The notes: generated by a model not told the origin, from the sequence alone. 64,000 bases of DNA from Bacteroidota bacterium (GCA_018266835.1 JAFDZP010000004.1:310001-374000); one strand, 5' to 3'. Positions 9,541-17,974 are shown, counted from the stretch's first letter. Numbers and translations are program-made.

Positions 9541-9920
9541 CATTTCACCTAATATTTAAAAACAGGATTCAAAATTCTTTTTGAATTGATGGATTTTTGA
9601 CGGATTTTCCGAAAATCAATATTGTTTTTACAATACTTGAGCTTTTCTAAACTCGTCATTCCAAAATTGCTGCATAATTGTCACATTTATAGAGTATGCT
9701 ATTCTGTTTTATATTATTTCAAATATAGTCACATTATTGTCGCATTCTGAGTGAAGCTCAGTCCCGTCTTTAGCGGGAATGTAACACGGATATTATGATT
9801 CTCTATGATGCCCAAGATAGTCGCATTATTGTCGCATTTTACTTCAGTAGAGACGCATGTAAGCGTTTCGTTCTATTCCAAGCCAATATAATAAGTTTAA
9901 AAATTTATTCAAAGAAGTTT
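9541..9920. repeat. Degenerate dispersed repeat, copy A (non-coding)
   Basis: No gene is visible between 9477 and 10098. The stretch contains recurring motifs: 'gtcacattattgtcgcatt' forms around 9680, 9727 and 9820, a 'gaattgatgg-tttttgacgga' block near 9582, and 'cagtcccgtctttagcggga' near 9760. The same motifs occur in inverted orientation and a different order at 63420-63780, so this is a decayed or mosaic repeat element rather than unique sequence. The remainder (9920-10098) is AT-rich with no recognisable feature. Confidence 0.6.
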
Positions 9921-10098
9921 TGCCCTATTAGCAGTTATAGGGATTTTAATTATGAATTATGAATGTAAAATTATGAATTACAATAATAACCCCTACTTTG
10001 GGCTGGCGACAGATATTTTTTGTTAGGCACAGGGAACTAGTTTCAACTCCATGAGTTAAATTCTCAACTGTTCTTTGCTGTTTAATTTAAACTTATTT

Positions 10099-10467
10099 AT
10101 GTCACCCCAAAAAGTCTCGTCGAAAGTAGTATCAAAAATCTCTAAACTAATATTTATAATTCCTGTACTTTTAATCTCAACCATAATATTTTCTTCCTGC
10201 ACAACTGCGCAGAGCGAGCTTAAAGAAGATGTCACTGCAGCTGTTAATGACAGTCTTTATATTTCATTGCAGAAAAAAGATACCACTAAATTTACAAAAA
10301 CTGAAGCATCTTACTTTCACAAACTGAAAGAGAAAAGTAAGGATGAATTAACTCAAGCACAGGTGAAAGATGGTGTCGGAACTGCCTTTGTGATATTGGG
10401 AGCTATCGGTACGTTAGTCGGCGGGTTTTTATTATTTGTCGGGGGAATGATGGGGCATGGGTGCTAA
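10099..10467 (+). CDS. Small lipoprotein with C-terminal membrane segment
   Basis: 122 residues from the ATG at 10099. A TTG eight codons upstream (10075) is possible, but it only adds residues before the basic start of the signal. The hydrophobic segment ends in FSSC, a lipobox. The middle contains LYISLQKKDTTKFTKTEASYFHKLKEK, and the C-terminus is a Gly-rich hydrophobic helix (GTAFVILGAIGTLVGGFLLFVGG) that should insert in the membrane. The family is unknown. The protein at 10705-11046 has the same architecture and shared residues, so the two are paralogues. Both sit among dispersed repeats. Confidence 0.65.
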   Translation: MSPQKVSSKVVSKISKLIFIIPVLLISTIIFSSCTTAQSELKEDVTAAVNDSLYISLQKKDTTKFTKTEASYFHKLKEKSKDELTQAQVKDGVGTAFVILGAIGTLVGGFLLFVGGMMGHGC

Positions 10468-10502
10468 GGAGCTTGAGTTATAAGTTATGAATTATGAGTT
10501 AA

Positions 10503-10675
10503 CTTTGTGGACAGTTTTGCCCTCCCCTGCGAAGGGGAGGTGGAGGTTTCTTTCAAATACCTCACCCCTAACCCCTCCCGATAAATCTGGACAAATCTCC
10601 TTCGTAAGGAGAGGAAAACTTACGCGTGGCTTCCCCCTCCTTTTTGAAGGAGGGGGACCGAGGGGGCGGTATCAA
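10503..10675. repeat. Composite GC-rich palindromic repeat, copy 1
   Basis: Contains three modules: a cctcccctgcgaaggggagg hairpin, a 'cacccctaacccctcccgataaatctggac' block with a ctccttcgtaaggag hairpin, and a cccctcctttttgaaggagggg hairpin ending in 'gagggggcggtatc'. The same modules in the same order occur at 11046-11205, and related modules at 13634-13850. It is much more GC-rich than its surroundings. Open reading frames across it are artefacts. Confidence 0.85.
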
Positions 10676-10704
10676 ATTTTTTCATCAAAACTACAATCTT
10701 CATC

Positions 10705-11046
10705 TTGAAAAATTTCAGAGTTTTAATTCCAGTGCTTTTCATTTTTGCCATAGGATTTTCTTCCTGTGAAAGCAGTAAAAATATTTCACAGGAGACTTCG
10801 CAAAACATATACTCGCCCTGCAATGATAAGCTCTATCTTGAACTGCAAAAAAGAGATTCATCCACTTACACAAATTTTGAAAAAGATTATTTCCATAAGA
10901 AGAAAGATGAGTGCAGTAAATTTACCTATAAGACTGAGCATGATACGAAGCAGAAAGTCGGGGAAGATATTGTAAAGTATGTTTTAATTGCAGGCGCAAT
11001 TTTAGGGGCAGCTTTTTTATTAATCTTCAGCGGATTTAAGCAATAG
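10705..11046 (+). CDS. Small lipoprotein with C-terminal membrane segment, paralogue of the gene at 10099
   Basis: 113 residues from a TTG start at 10705. The signal peptide ends in FSSC (lipobox, Cys21). The central LYLELQKRDSSTYTNFEKDYFHKKKDE aligns with the LYISLQKKD...SYFHKLKEK segment of the gene at 10099, and a hydrophobic helix (YVLIAGAILGAAFLLIFSG) closes the protein. The family is unknown and no enzymatic motif is seen. The shared lipobox, Y-F-H-K motif and C-terminal helix point to tandem duplication, with a GC-rich repeat now lying between the copies. Confidence 0.65.
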   Translation: MKNFRVLIPVLFIFAIGFSSCESSKNISQETSQNIYSPCNDKLYLELQKRDSSTYTNFEKDYFHKKKDECSKFTYKTEHDTKQKVGEDIVKYVLIAGAILGAAFLLIFSGFKQ

Positions 11047-11205
11047 GTTTTCCCCCTCCTGCGAAGGAGGGGGGAGGGGGAGGTTTCTTTCAAATAACTC
11101 ACCCCTAACCCCTCCCGATAAATCTGGATAAGTCTCCTTCGTAAGGAGAGGGGAACTTACACCTGGCTTCCCCCTCCTTTAGAAGGATGGGAAAGGCTTC
11201 GTTGT
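11046..11205. repeat. Composite GC-rich palindromic repeat, copy 2
   Basis: Same module order as copy 1: a ccccctcctgcgaaggaggggg hairpin, the 'cacccctaacccctcccgataaatctgga' block with a ctccttcgtaaggag hairpin, and a third degenerate hairpin (ccccctcctttagaagg). The following stretch, 11206-11538, is AT-rich and holds no gene or structure that I can recognise. Confidence 0.85.
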
Positions 11206-11538
11206 GAAAATAAAAAAATAGCGAAATATTCCAATTGTTTTGAAAAACTAACAATGTTGGATTTGCATAGAAGCATAGTACGAAATCTTTACCTATGATA
11301 GACTATATTGCAATTCACTATTCTGCCATTTCACTATTTCCAATAATATAATAAGAATGTATTTTCTTCAAGAAAAAGCTCACTATATTTAGGCATAGGT
11401 AAAAAAAATTTAGCAGGTTTTGCCGGATAAATCCATTCAAGTTCAGATTTCAAAAAGTCTGCAACTAAATATTTATTTCAACGGTTACAGCAGTATCATC
11501 AAATTTTATCAAACTAAATTTAAACTAATCCCAAAACC

Positions 11539-12174
11539 ATGAGATTTACAAAAATGTTTATTTTTTTATTCATGCTTAGTTTTATTTCCGGCGCTTCGCT
11601 AAGCAATCTGTTCTGCCAGGTTTCAGGCAGCGCAGCCGATGTAAAGCCGATTGCGGTCGGCCAAAAAATTCCTGATGTTACTTTAAAAAATGTAAAGGGC
11701 GAGCCTGTCAATCTCACCACTTTAGCTGGGGAGAAGCAGACTATTCTTGTTTTTTTCCGCGGAGGATGGTGCCCGTACTGCAATAAGCAGTTGATGGGGC
11801 TTCAGAAAATCGAATCTGATTTAACTGCGCTCGGCTACCAGATTGTTGCTATCAGCGCTGATAAGCCCGAGAAAATATCTGAAATGATGACTAATGACGA
11901 GCTTAAATACACAATTCTTTCAGATAATAATTCCGATGCCTCAACTGCATTCGGAATTGCATTCAAGGTTGATGATGCCACTGTTGAAAAATACAAAGGA
12001 TATAATATTGATTTAGATGCTGCCTCGGGAAACTCAAACCACATTCTGCCCGTGCCATCGGTTTTCATTCTGGATACTCAGGGAAAAATAAAATATGAAT
12101 ATGTAAACCCGGATTACAAAGTAAGGCTTGATGCAGATAAGCTGCTTGAGGAAGCAAAAAATAATAAGCAGTAA
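11539..12174 (+). CDS. Secreted peroxiredoxin-like (AhpC/TSA, thioredoxin-fold) protein
   Basis: 211 residues. Residues 1-27 form a Sec signal peptide (hydrophobic core, LSNLFCQ). A thioredoxin fold follows, with GQKIPDVTLKNVKGEPVNL as the AhpC/TSA entry and FFRGGWCPYC holding a CxxC active site (Cys78, Cys81). The later VPSVFILDTQGKIKYEYVN is the cis-Pro strand region. This is the peroxiredoxin-like seleno/AhpC group, which reduces peroxides or disulfides in the periplasm. A terminator follows. The convergent neighbour is an outer-membrane barrel with two closely spaced Cys near its mature N-terminus, a possible redox client (speculative). Confidence 0.88.
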   Translation: MRFTKMFIFLFMLSFISGASLSNLFCQVSGSAADVKPIAVGQKIPDVTLKNVKGEPVNLTTLAGEKQTILVFFRGGWCPYCNKQLMGLQKIESDLTALGYQIVAISADKPEKISEMMTNDELKYTILSDNNSDASTAFGIAFKVDDATVEKYKGYNIDLDAASGNSNHILPVPSVFILDTQGKIKYEYVNPDYKVRLDADKLLEEAKNNKQ

Positions 12175-12208
12175 GTTTATTATTTTATTAAGCAGGTTAT
12201 ATATAAAA

Positions 12209-12250
12209 AGGGCGGAGATGAATTTCAAAAAATCATCTCCGCCTTTTTTT
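12209..12250. terminator. Terminator between convergent genes
   Basis: A 12-bp stem (ggcggagatgaa region pairing with tcatctccgcc) followed by seven T on the + strand. The complementary side has an A-run upstream (aaaaag), so it could also serve the convergent gene on the - strand. Confidence 0.85.
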
Positions 12251-12274
12251 ATAATCTTTTACTGAGTAAAAAAA

Positions 12275-13201
12275 TTAAAAGCTTGCTTTATATTCTAAAC
12301 TTACGGCAAACTTTCTTGTTAAGCCGTCGGGGCGGGAAGTTCTGGATTTCACCGGGGCGCCAAAGCTCAGCTCAACTGCATTCTTTCTATCTATTGAGTA
12401 AACTAAAAATAAATTCCCGTTAAGGGTAAGACCCTGTGAGCCTTCAATGCTGTACTCTATGCCCGTTCTATCAGTAAACTTATCGTCCGATAAATGATAG
12501 ATCGGAAGAATGGCGGGAATGATTTTAAAACTCCCATTTCCCGCACTGAATGTATAGGATGCGCGCACCAATACATCTCCGCTTCTTTTATAATTATTTG
12601 TTGTCTGATAATTTTTTGCATCAGAGCCTGCGGGGTAAAGGTCTGTAAAAAATTGATTTTTATTTTGGCTCAAGGGCTGCTGAAAAGCTGCCATGAATTG
12701 AAAATTTTCATGGGAGTGATTTATGCCTGCAATAATATCTAGCGTACCCAGGCTTACCTGATATGCCATAGGAAGCGGAATACTGTTTATCGTTGAGTTT
12801 CCGTCGGTAAAAGGAATTTTCAATCCAAGTGTTAAGCCTGTGCCTGCGCCAATTGAATTATTTACGCTGATAAATCCGTCTGCAGCCCCGCTTACGCTGC
12901 CTATATCTCCTTTTACAGCGCTGTATAAAAATTTACCTGTAATACTAAAGTTTTTGTTTATGTTTCGGGTATATTCCAAATAAGGGGAAACAACGTTTAT
13001 TCCATTCTCTCCCTTGCCGTATGATATTCCTGCTGATAAATTATTCTGCAGAAGGTCCCCGTTCTGCTCATCGGGCTTTAATGAATGTATTGTGCAGAAG
13101 CCTGCATCGCTGCATCCCTGCGCCTTCGCTTTATCAGCAGATGTAAGAAATGAGAATGCAAAAAAAATGAAAAATAAAAACAGGATTGTTTGTGATTTCA
13201 T
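12275..13201 (-). CDS. Outer-membrane beta-barrel protein
   Basis: 308 residues. The signal peptide ends in AKAQ, giving a mature N-terminus with a GCSDAGFC motif (two Cys six residues apart). The rest alternates hydrophobic and polar residues in beta-hairpin fashion and ends in EYKASF, with the C-terminal Phe expected of a BAM-inserted outer-membrane protein. It is probably a transporter or channel of a Bacteroidetes-type family. The specific substrate is unknown. The gene is convergent with the peroxiredoxin-like gene. Confidence 0.75.
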   Translation of the reverse strand: MKSQTILFLFFIFFAFSFLTSADKAKAQGCSDAGFCTIHSLKPDEQNGDLLQNNLSAGISYGKGENGINVVSPYLEYTRNINKNFSITGKFLYSAVKGDIGSVSGAADGFISVNNSIGAGTGLTLGLKIPFTDGNSTINSIPLPMAYQVSLGTLDIIAGINHSHENFQFMAAFQQPLSQNKNQFFTDLYPAGSDAKNYQTTNNYKRSGDVLVRASYTFSAGNGSFKIIPAILPIYHLSDDKFTDRTGIEYSIEGSQGLTLNGNLFLVYSIDRKNAVELSFGAPVKSRTSRPDGLTRKFAVSLEYKASF

Positions 13202-13343
13202 GAGAAGAGTTTTTTTAAAGCCTTAACTTTAAAAATACAAAATTAGTTCGCAAGTTGCATGTTAAGATTCATGTTAAAATGCAGGTGTTGATAAGGGCTT
13301 GAGCATGGAGGGAATTAGTTTACAAATAGTGAGATAGTGTTAC

Positions 13344-13390
13344 AGACCTGACAGGATTAAATCCTACACGGCGGACTGTCAGGTCTTTTT
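13344..13390 (+). terminator. agacctgacag hairpin with T-run
   Basis: An 11-bp perfect stem, agacctgacag (13344-13354) with ctgtcaggtct (13376-13386), followed by ttttt. No + strand gene precedes it directly. The same hairpin sequence recurs at 56552-56581 and 56667-56696, so it is part of a dispersed family used as terminators. Confidence 0.55.
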
Positions 13391-13505
13391 GTTAACCACC
13401 CTCCCGCAACAAGTGCGGGACAGGCTCTTCCCCCTCCTTAGAAAACTAGCAGTTATCAAGTCCCGCTTTAGCGGGAAGGAGGGGGGATTAGCCGTTAATG
13501 ATTGG
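13390..13505. repeat. GC-rich palindromic repeats with a nested cccgctttagcggg element
   Basis: Contains a ccctcccgcaacaagtgcggga hairpin, 'ttccccctcctta' paired with 'aaggagggggga' further on, and between them 'gttatcaagtcccgctttagcggga' (hairpin at 13461-13476). The latter matches the element at 63308-63334. It appears to be one palindromic element inserted into another. Confidence 0.7.
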
Positions 13506-13633
13506 GGAAAAAATAAATTTCTCACAATATAATTTTCTCATTTTATTCCGTTTCAATTCGTATCATTTCGTTTCATTTTATTTCATTTATCGGATAAAGT
13601 TAAACAAAAATTTCTTGTAAGCATTCTTATCAA

Positions 13634-13850
13634 GCCCCCTCCTCTTTTTGAGGAGGGGGGAAGGGGGCGGTATCATTAAAATACCTCACCCCTAACCCCT
13701 CCAGATAAATCTGGACAAGTCTCCTTCGTAAGGAGAGGGGAATAAGTAGGTTCATGTGTTAACCCCACCCTTAAGGGTGGGGTTACGGTAGCTCGCGTGT
13801 GGCATCCCCCTCCTTTTTGAAGGAGGGGGACTGAGGGGGCGGTATCATTC
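13634..13850. repeat. Composite GC-rich palindromic repeat, copy 3
   Basis: Carries the ccccctcc...ggagggggg hairpin, the 'cacccctaacccctcc' block with a ctccttcgtaaggag hairpin, an extra ccccacccttaagggtgggg hairpin (about 13765-13785) and the final 'cccctcctttttgaaggagggg...gagggggcggtatc' module. The region 13202-13911 holds no gene apart from these repeats. Confidence 0.8.
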
Positions 13851-13911
13851 TTCCCCTCTTTCCCATTTATTTTTATAAAATTTTAGGGCAAATTATGGAA
13901 TAAATAAAATT

Positions 13912-14262
13912 ATGGAAACAGATATTAAGCCAACTCCCCAGAAGTTAGCAGAGTATTATCATACGAACAGGCAATATTTTGATGAGCTTGCAAAATATTA
14001 TTTTGAGCATGATAAAGAATTTTATCAGATAAATATTTATCCTCTCTATTCAACCTTATCTCAAGGTCAAATTACATGTCCCTTTTGTAAGCAAAATGTT
14101 TTTCCTTTACGCTGGAGTAAAACTTCTACCTCGGGAATAATAATGATAGTAGTAGGTCTAATATTCACTCCCGTATTAATCGGAATTTTATTTATTTATT
14201 TGGGTACTACTATGAAAGACTATACTAGTGTTTGCCCTAACTGTAAATGTAAACTGGGATAA
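13912..14262 (+). CDS. LITAF-like zinc-ribbon membrane protein
   Basis: 116 residues. A CPFC knuckle (Cys56, Cys59) is followed by a hydrophobic stretch (about 74-98, GIIMIVVGLIFTPVLIGILFIYLG) and then a CPNC knuckle (Cys108, Cys111). A zinc ribbon split by a membrane-embedded hydrophobic segment is the layout of LITAF-like zinc-ribbon domains. The N-terminal 50 residues are helical and rich in Tyr/Asp/Glu. It is probably membrane-attached with the zinc site at the cytoplasmic face; its role is unknown. It starts a small AT-rich gene island that ends just before rplB. Confidence 0.65.
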   Translation: METDIKPTPQKLAEYYHTNRQYFDELAKYYFEHDKEFYQINIYPLYSTLSQGQITCPFCKQNVFPLRWSKTSTSGIIMIVVGLIFTPVLIGILFIYLGTTMKDYTSVCPNCKCKLG

Positions 14263-14338
14263 TCGTGTCTGAATTGTTCTTAAAGGCAACTACATTAGAG
14301 TACGATTTTTAAGAACTTAAAAACAGTAAAAACTGAAT

Positions 14339-15226
14339 ATGATCGAATCTTTTATAAAAAGCTTACTAAATAAATCTGAAGAACTTAGCAAAGAAATTTG
14401 TTACTTACTCACTAAGTATTCGCAAATAGACATTCATTTTAATTCAAACTCTTTTCTTATATATCTTGGACCAGAGAACAAATGGAAAAAATTAAATTCT
14501 GAAGGGATAAAGATTCAGAATATTATTTACAAAGAATATAATAACTTTAAAAATTTATTGTTGTTTCTATTTGAGGACTTACCTGAAAATTATCTTAGAG
14601 AATTTAAAGAAGTTGATGAACAAATTTTAGAAATTATTTCACAGAGTAACAATACTTATTTTAAAACTATTGATGAGACAGCAGTATCTGTAATAAAATA
14701 TTTTAACGTCATAATATCATTACTTACTCCATTAGAAAGCGCTCAATCAAAAAGCTATCTATTAATTCCAGATACAAATGCTTTTTTAATTAATCCAGAC
14801 ATTGAGAATTGGAAATTTGAAGCTTTTAAAAATTTTACAATAATACTTGTTCCAACCTTACTAAAGGAATTAGATAAGCATAAGATGTCTCATAATCGAC
14901 AGGAAGTAAGGGACAAAGCTACAAAAATTATAAACAAGATTAAGGAATACAGAAGAAGGGGTAAATTAATAGAAGGAGTTATTTTTGTAAAAAATAAAAT
15001 CGATTTAATTGGAATTGCTACAGAACCAGATTTCAATAAAACTTTAATGTGGTTGGATCAAAAAAATGATGACGATGTTTTTTTGGCATCTACATTGGAG
15101 ATTATTAAGCACTATTTACACTCAATAGTTATAGTTGTTACAAATGATTTAAATTTACAATCAAAATGTGAACTTGCAAATGTGCCGTATTTAGAAACTC
15201 CTATAGATTTAAAAATTACAAAATAG
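14339..15226 (+). CDS. PIN-domain protein (putative ribonuclease)
   Basis: 295 residues. The C-terminal half is a PIN domain: LLIPDTNAFL (Asp145), LLKELDKHK (Glu177), NDDDVFLAS (Asp244-246) and VVTNDLNLQ (Asp270) supply the acidic metal-binding residues in the correct order for a PIN nuclease, closest in style to stand-alone PIN_4/PhoH-linked proteins. The N-terminal 130 residues are helical and unrecognised. At this length, and with no small partner gene directly upstream, it is not a typical VapC toxin. The gene lies 36 nt before the next one, so the two may be one operon. Confidence 0.75.
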   Translation: MIESFIKSLLNKSEELSKEICYLLTKYSQIDIHFNSNSFLIYLGPENKWKKLNSEGIKIQNIIYKEYNNFKNLLLFLFEDLPENYLREFKEVDEQILEIISQSNNTYFKTIDETAVSVIKYFNVIISLLTPLESAQSKSYLLIPDTNAFLINPDIENWKFEAFKNFTIILVPTLLKELDKHKMSHNRQEVRDKATKIINKIKEYRRRGKLIEGVIFVKNKIDLIGIATEPDFNKTLMWLDQKNDDDVFLASTLEIIKHYLHSIVIVVTNDLNLQSKCELANVPYLETPIDLKITK

Positions 15227-15262
15227 TTTTAAAATTAATATTAAATTATAAAATTTTAACAG

Positions 15263-16249
15263 ATGAGAATTGCTTTTGTTGGCTTAAGTTCACCAAGCGG
15301 TTATTTCTACGATCATAAAAAAAAGCTTTTTAAAAATTCTGAGTGGAAATGGAACCCAGTTTTAGAATCTCCAATAGGTATTTCAACACTATATGATGAA
15401 ATATGGTTCTTTCATGAGGCTTTGTGTCCATACTCTATGAGAAAAGAAAATTATGTGAAATTTCTTAACTACGAGAGCGATTTTTGTGATAAGATTAAAG
15501 AAATTCAACCTTATTTTACATTTAATACTTCCTTTGAATCACAATTAACAGAAAATTTATTAAATATAAATTACAACTCTAACAACTCGCTAAGGGAAGT
15601 CATAACAAATATTACTGGATTAGATTTAAGTAAATATCCTTTTGATAATCATAGCCACACAATCAAATTCCCCAATGGAATTGAGGCATATGGAGATTGT
15701 TGGAGATTATCTAACGTAGGTATTGATTTGTTAGTAAAAGAGAAGTTAATTCAGTTAAATCCTTCCCACAGTATAGAATTAATTACAAATTCGTACACAA
15801 CCCAGTGCTTTTCAAATGTCCAGTTGAGATATAATAATGAAATAGAGATAAAAACCTCGCATAAAATTTTAATTAAAAGAATTCCAGAAATTCACAGAAT
15901 CGAAGGCCCCATTCTTAATAGAATAGATATACTAAGGGAAAACAAATATGTGGGAGACTTTAGAGATAAAGTTTCTAACTCTAAGTATGATTACAATACT
16001 GAAGAAGTCGATCAAATTGTAAGTAAAATAGAAATAGAATTTGAAAATTATAGAAATGAAATATTATTAAACAAGCATAGAGAGGCAAGCGTATTTAGTT
16101 CAATATCGTCCACTGTCATGTGGTTGGCAGAAAAACTAACTTCTAAAGTTCCAATTAAAAAAATAGCTGATTTTGTGGGTACTTTTGAAACTCGAAGAAT
16201 GAATTGGGCTGCATTTATGGCGGAATTAGAACAAAGTAAAAACAAATAA
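15263..16249 (+). CDS. Hypothetical protein of the PIN island
   Basis: 328 residues, family not recognised. The N-terminus MRIAFVGLSSPSGYFYD resembles a first beta strand and loop of a nucleotide- or sugar-binding fold, but no Walker or Rossmann motif is complete. It is rich in Asn, Ile, Lys and Tyr, with five Cys scattered. No signal peptide or membrane segment is visible. The C-terminus (about 245-328) is helical. It follows the PIN gene by 36 nt and shares its low GC content. A joint function with the PIN protein, perhaps in defence or RNA turnover, is only an inference from linkage. Confidence 0.6.
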   Translation: MRIAFVGLSSPSGYFYDHKKKLFKNSEWKWNPVLESPIGISTLYDEIWFFHEALCPYSMRKENYVKFLNYESDFCDKIKEIQPYFTFNTSFESQLTENLLNINYNSNNSLREVITNITGLDLSKYPFDNHSHTIKFPNGIEAYGDCWRLSNVGIDLLVKEKLIQLNPSHSIELITNSYTTQCFSNVQLRYNNEIEIKTSHKILIKRIPEIHRIEGPILNRIDILRENKYVGDFRDKVSNSKYDYNTEEVDQIVSKIEIEFENYRNEILLNKHREASVFSSISSTVMWLAEKLTSKVPIKKIADFVGTFETRRMNWAAFMAELEQSKNK

Positions 16250-16293
16250 ATTAGAATACGTAGGAATTCCGTCCTCCCCCACAACTCCTTACC

Positions 16294-16322
16294 TTGACTT
16301 TTTAAAGCATTATGCGTAATTT
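16294..16322 (+). promoter_or_regulatory. Candidate promoter of the rplB ribosomal cluster
   Basis: TTGACT (16294-16299), a 17-nt spacer, and TAATTT (16317-16322), 58 nt before the rplB ATG. It would allow the ribosomal cluster to be transcribed independently of the PIN island. Similar TTGA-N16/17-TAATTT pairs precede gap and the tandem-repeat peptide gene. Confidence 0.4.
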
Positions 16323-16380
16323 GTAGCTTGCCCAAAAAAGCATCAATTTATTAGTTTAAACGATATAATTTTCGACTATA

Positions 16381-17202
16381 ATGGCACTACGTAAATTAAA
16401 ACCGACAACACCGGCGACGAGATACTACAGTATTTCATCATTTGACGAAATCACGAAATCAACTCCTGAGAAGTCACTTTTAGCTCCTTTGAAAAAATCG
16501 GGCGGAAGAAACAATTTAGGACGCGTTACTTCAAGATTCAGAGGCGGCGGTCACAAAAGAATGTACCGTATCATCGATTTCAAGAGAAACGTTGAGGGAA
16601 CATCAGAAGTTATGTCTATCGAGTACGACCCGAACAGAACAGCTAGAATAGCATTAATAAAGAACGAAGACGGCTCAAAATGTTATATAATTTCACCTGA
16701 CGGCTTAAAAGTCGGTGATAAATTAGAGTGTTCGGCAGATGCTGACCCGAGAATGGGCAATACAATGCCGGTTGTAAACATTCCTTTGGGCTCATTTATC
16801 CACAACATCGAGTTAAAGCCCGGAAAAGGCGCGCAAATCGCAAGAAGCGCAGGAACTTCCGGTCAAATCATAGCTAAAGACGAAGCATACACACAGGTAA
16901 AGATGCCATCAGGCGAAGTAAGATTAATAAAGAACGAATGTAAAGCCACTATCGGCACAGTCAGCAATCCTGAGCATTTCAATATCAGCTGGGGTAAAGC
17001 AGGCAGAAGCAGATGGAAAGGCAGAAGACCACACGTAAGAGGTGTTGCAATGAATCCGGTAGATCACCCGATGGGCGGCGGTGAAGGTAAAACTTCAGGC
17101 GGCGGACATCCTGTATCTCCATGGGGATTACCAGCAAAAGGCTACAAAACAAGAAAGAAGAAGAATCCTTCTAATAAATTCATCGTTAAGAAAAGAAAGT
17201 AA
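16381..17202 (+). CDS. rplB: 50S ribosomal protein L2
   Basis: 273 residues, full length. Binds 23S rRNA near the peptidyl-transferase centre. The conserved [14 protein letters not shown] and the C-terminal [13 protein letters not shown]-type loop (here [16 protein letters not shown]) are present. In the usual S10 operon rplB is preceded by rpsJ, rplC, rplD and rplW. None of these are here, and the gene upstream is the unknown PIN-island gene. Confidence 0.98.
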   Translation: MALRKLKPTTPATRYYSISSFDEITKSTPEKSLLAPLKKSGGRNNLGRVTSRFRGGGHKRMYRIIDFKRNVEGTSEVMSIEYDPNRTARIALIKNEDGSKCYIISPDGLKVGDKLECSADADPRMGNTMPVVNIPLGSFIHNIELKPGKGAQIARSAGTSGQIIAKDEAYTQVKMPSGEVRLIKNECKATIGTVSNPEHFNISWGKAGRSRWKGRRPHVRGVAMNPVDHPMGGGEGKTSGGGHPVSPWGLPAKGYKTRKKKNPSNKFIVKKRK

Positions 17203-17222
17203 TTTTTATAATTTTTTAGATA

Positions 17223-17507
17223 ATGTCAAGATCACTCAAAAAAGGACCGTTTATTGATTTTAATCTCGCTGATAAAGTTGAGAAATTGAATCAAGGCAAT
17301 CAGAAGAAAGTACTAAAAACCTGGGCAAGGTCATGCACAATCTCGCCGGATTTCGTAGGTCATACTTTCGCAGTGCATAACGGAAATAAGTTCATTCCTG
17401 TATATGTAACCGAAAACATGGTAGGTCACAAGCTTGGAGAATTCTCACACACGAGAACATTCAGAGCTCACTCAGGCCAGAAAAAAGACGAAAAGGGAGG
17501 CAGATAA
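17223..17507 (+). CDS. rpsS: 30S ribosomal protein S19
   Basis: 94 residues, usual length. [12 protein letters not shown] start, and the conserved [17 protein letters not shown] segment that contacts S13 and 16S rRNA in the small-subunit head. It lies 20 nt after rplB. A GGGAGG within its last codons serves as the Shine-Dalgarno sequence of rplV. Confidence 0.98.
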   Translation: MSRSLKKGPFIDFNLADKVEKLNQGNQKKVLKTWARSCTISPDFVGHTFAVHNGNKFIPVYVTENMVGHKLGEFSHTRTFRAHSGQKKDEKGGR

Positions 17508-17511
17508 TATA

Positions 17512-17859
17512 ATGGAAGCAAGAGCAATTAAAAGATATATCGGCTCATCACCGAGAAAAATGAGATTAGTTGTTGATTTAGTAAGAGGCAAGAATGTTGA
17601 AGAAGCAAACTCAATCTTAAAATTTTCCACAAAGCACGCTGCAGTAGTAGTTAACGCTACATTGAACTCAGCTTACTCCAATTTAGTAAATAAAATGGAT
17701 ACAGGAAGATTAAGCAAGAATGAAGTTGTTGTAAAGGAAGCGTTTGTGAATGAAGGACCGAGAATGAAAAGAGTTTTACCTGCTCCTCAGGGAAGAGCGT
17801 ACAGAATCCAGAAAAGATCTGCTCATCTCACATTAGTAGTTGAAGAAGTTACAAAATAA
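17512..17859 (+). CDS. rplV: 50S ribosomal protein L22
   Basis: 115 residues from ATG 17512. A longer frame opens inside rpsS, but conserved L22 sequence begins at EARAIKRYIGSSPRKMRLV, and GGGAGG at 17495-17500 is well placed for this ATG. The extended beta hairpin (about GPRMKRVLPAPQGRAYRIQKR), which lines the exit tunnel, is intact. Confidence 0.97.
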   Translation: MEARAIKRYIGSSPRKMRLVVDLVRGKNVEEANSILKFSTKHAAVVVNATLNSAYSNLVNKMDTGRLSKNEVVVKEAFVNEGPRMKRVLPAPQGRAYRIQKRSAHLTLVVEEVTK

Positions 17860-17974
17860 CCATTAATGTTAATTGGACCGTCTCATCCGCGTTCACAGTG
17901 ACATTAAAAATAATTACAGAGAAAAAAGTTTTACAAATAGTTTTATAGTTGTTAAAAGAGGGCGTTGATTTTTT

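Noticed and set aside
10487-10708. Small frame within the GC-rich repeat
   Set aside because: Translation is simply the palindromic repeat; similar frames occur in the other copies.
14339-16249. Classical VapBC toxin-antitoxin pair
   Set aside because: The PIN protein is 295 residues, too long for VapC, and the next gene is a 328-residue protein, not a short antitoxin.
17434-17511. Extended L22 start inside rpsS
   Set aside because: The known L22 N-terminus and a GGGAGG site both support ATG 17512.
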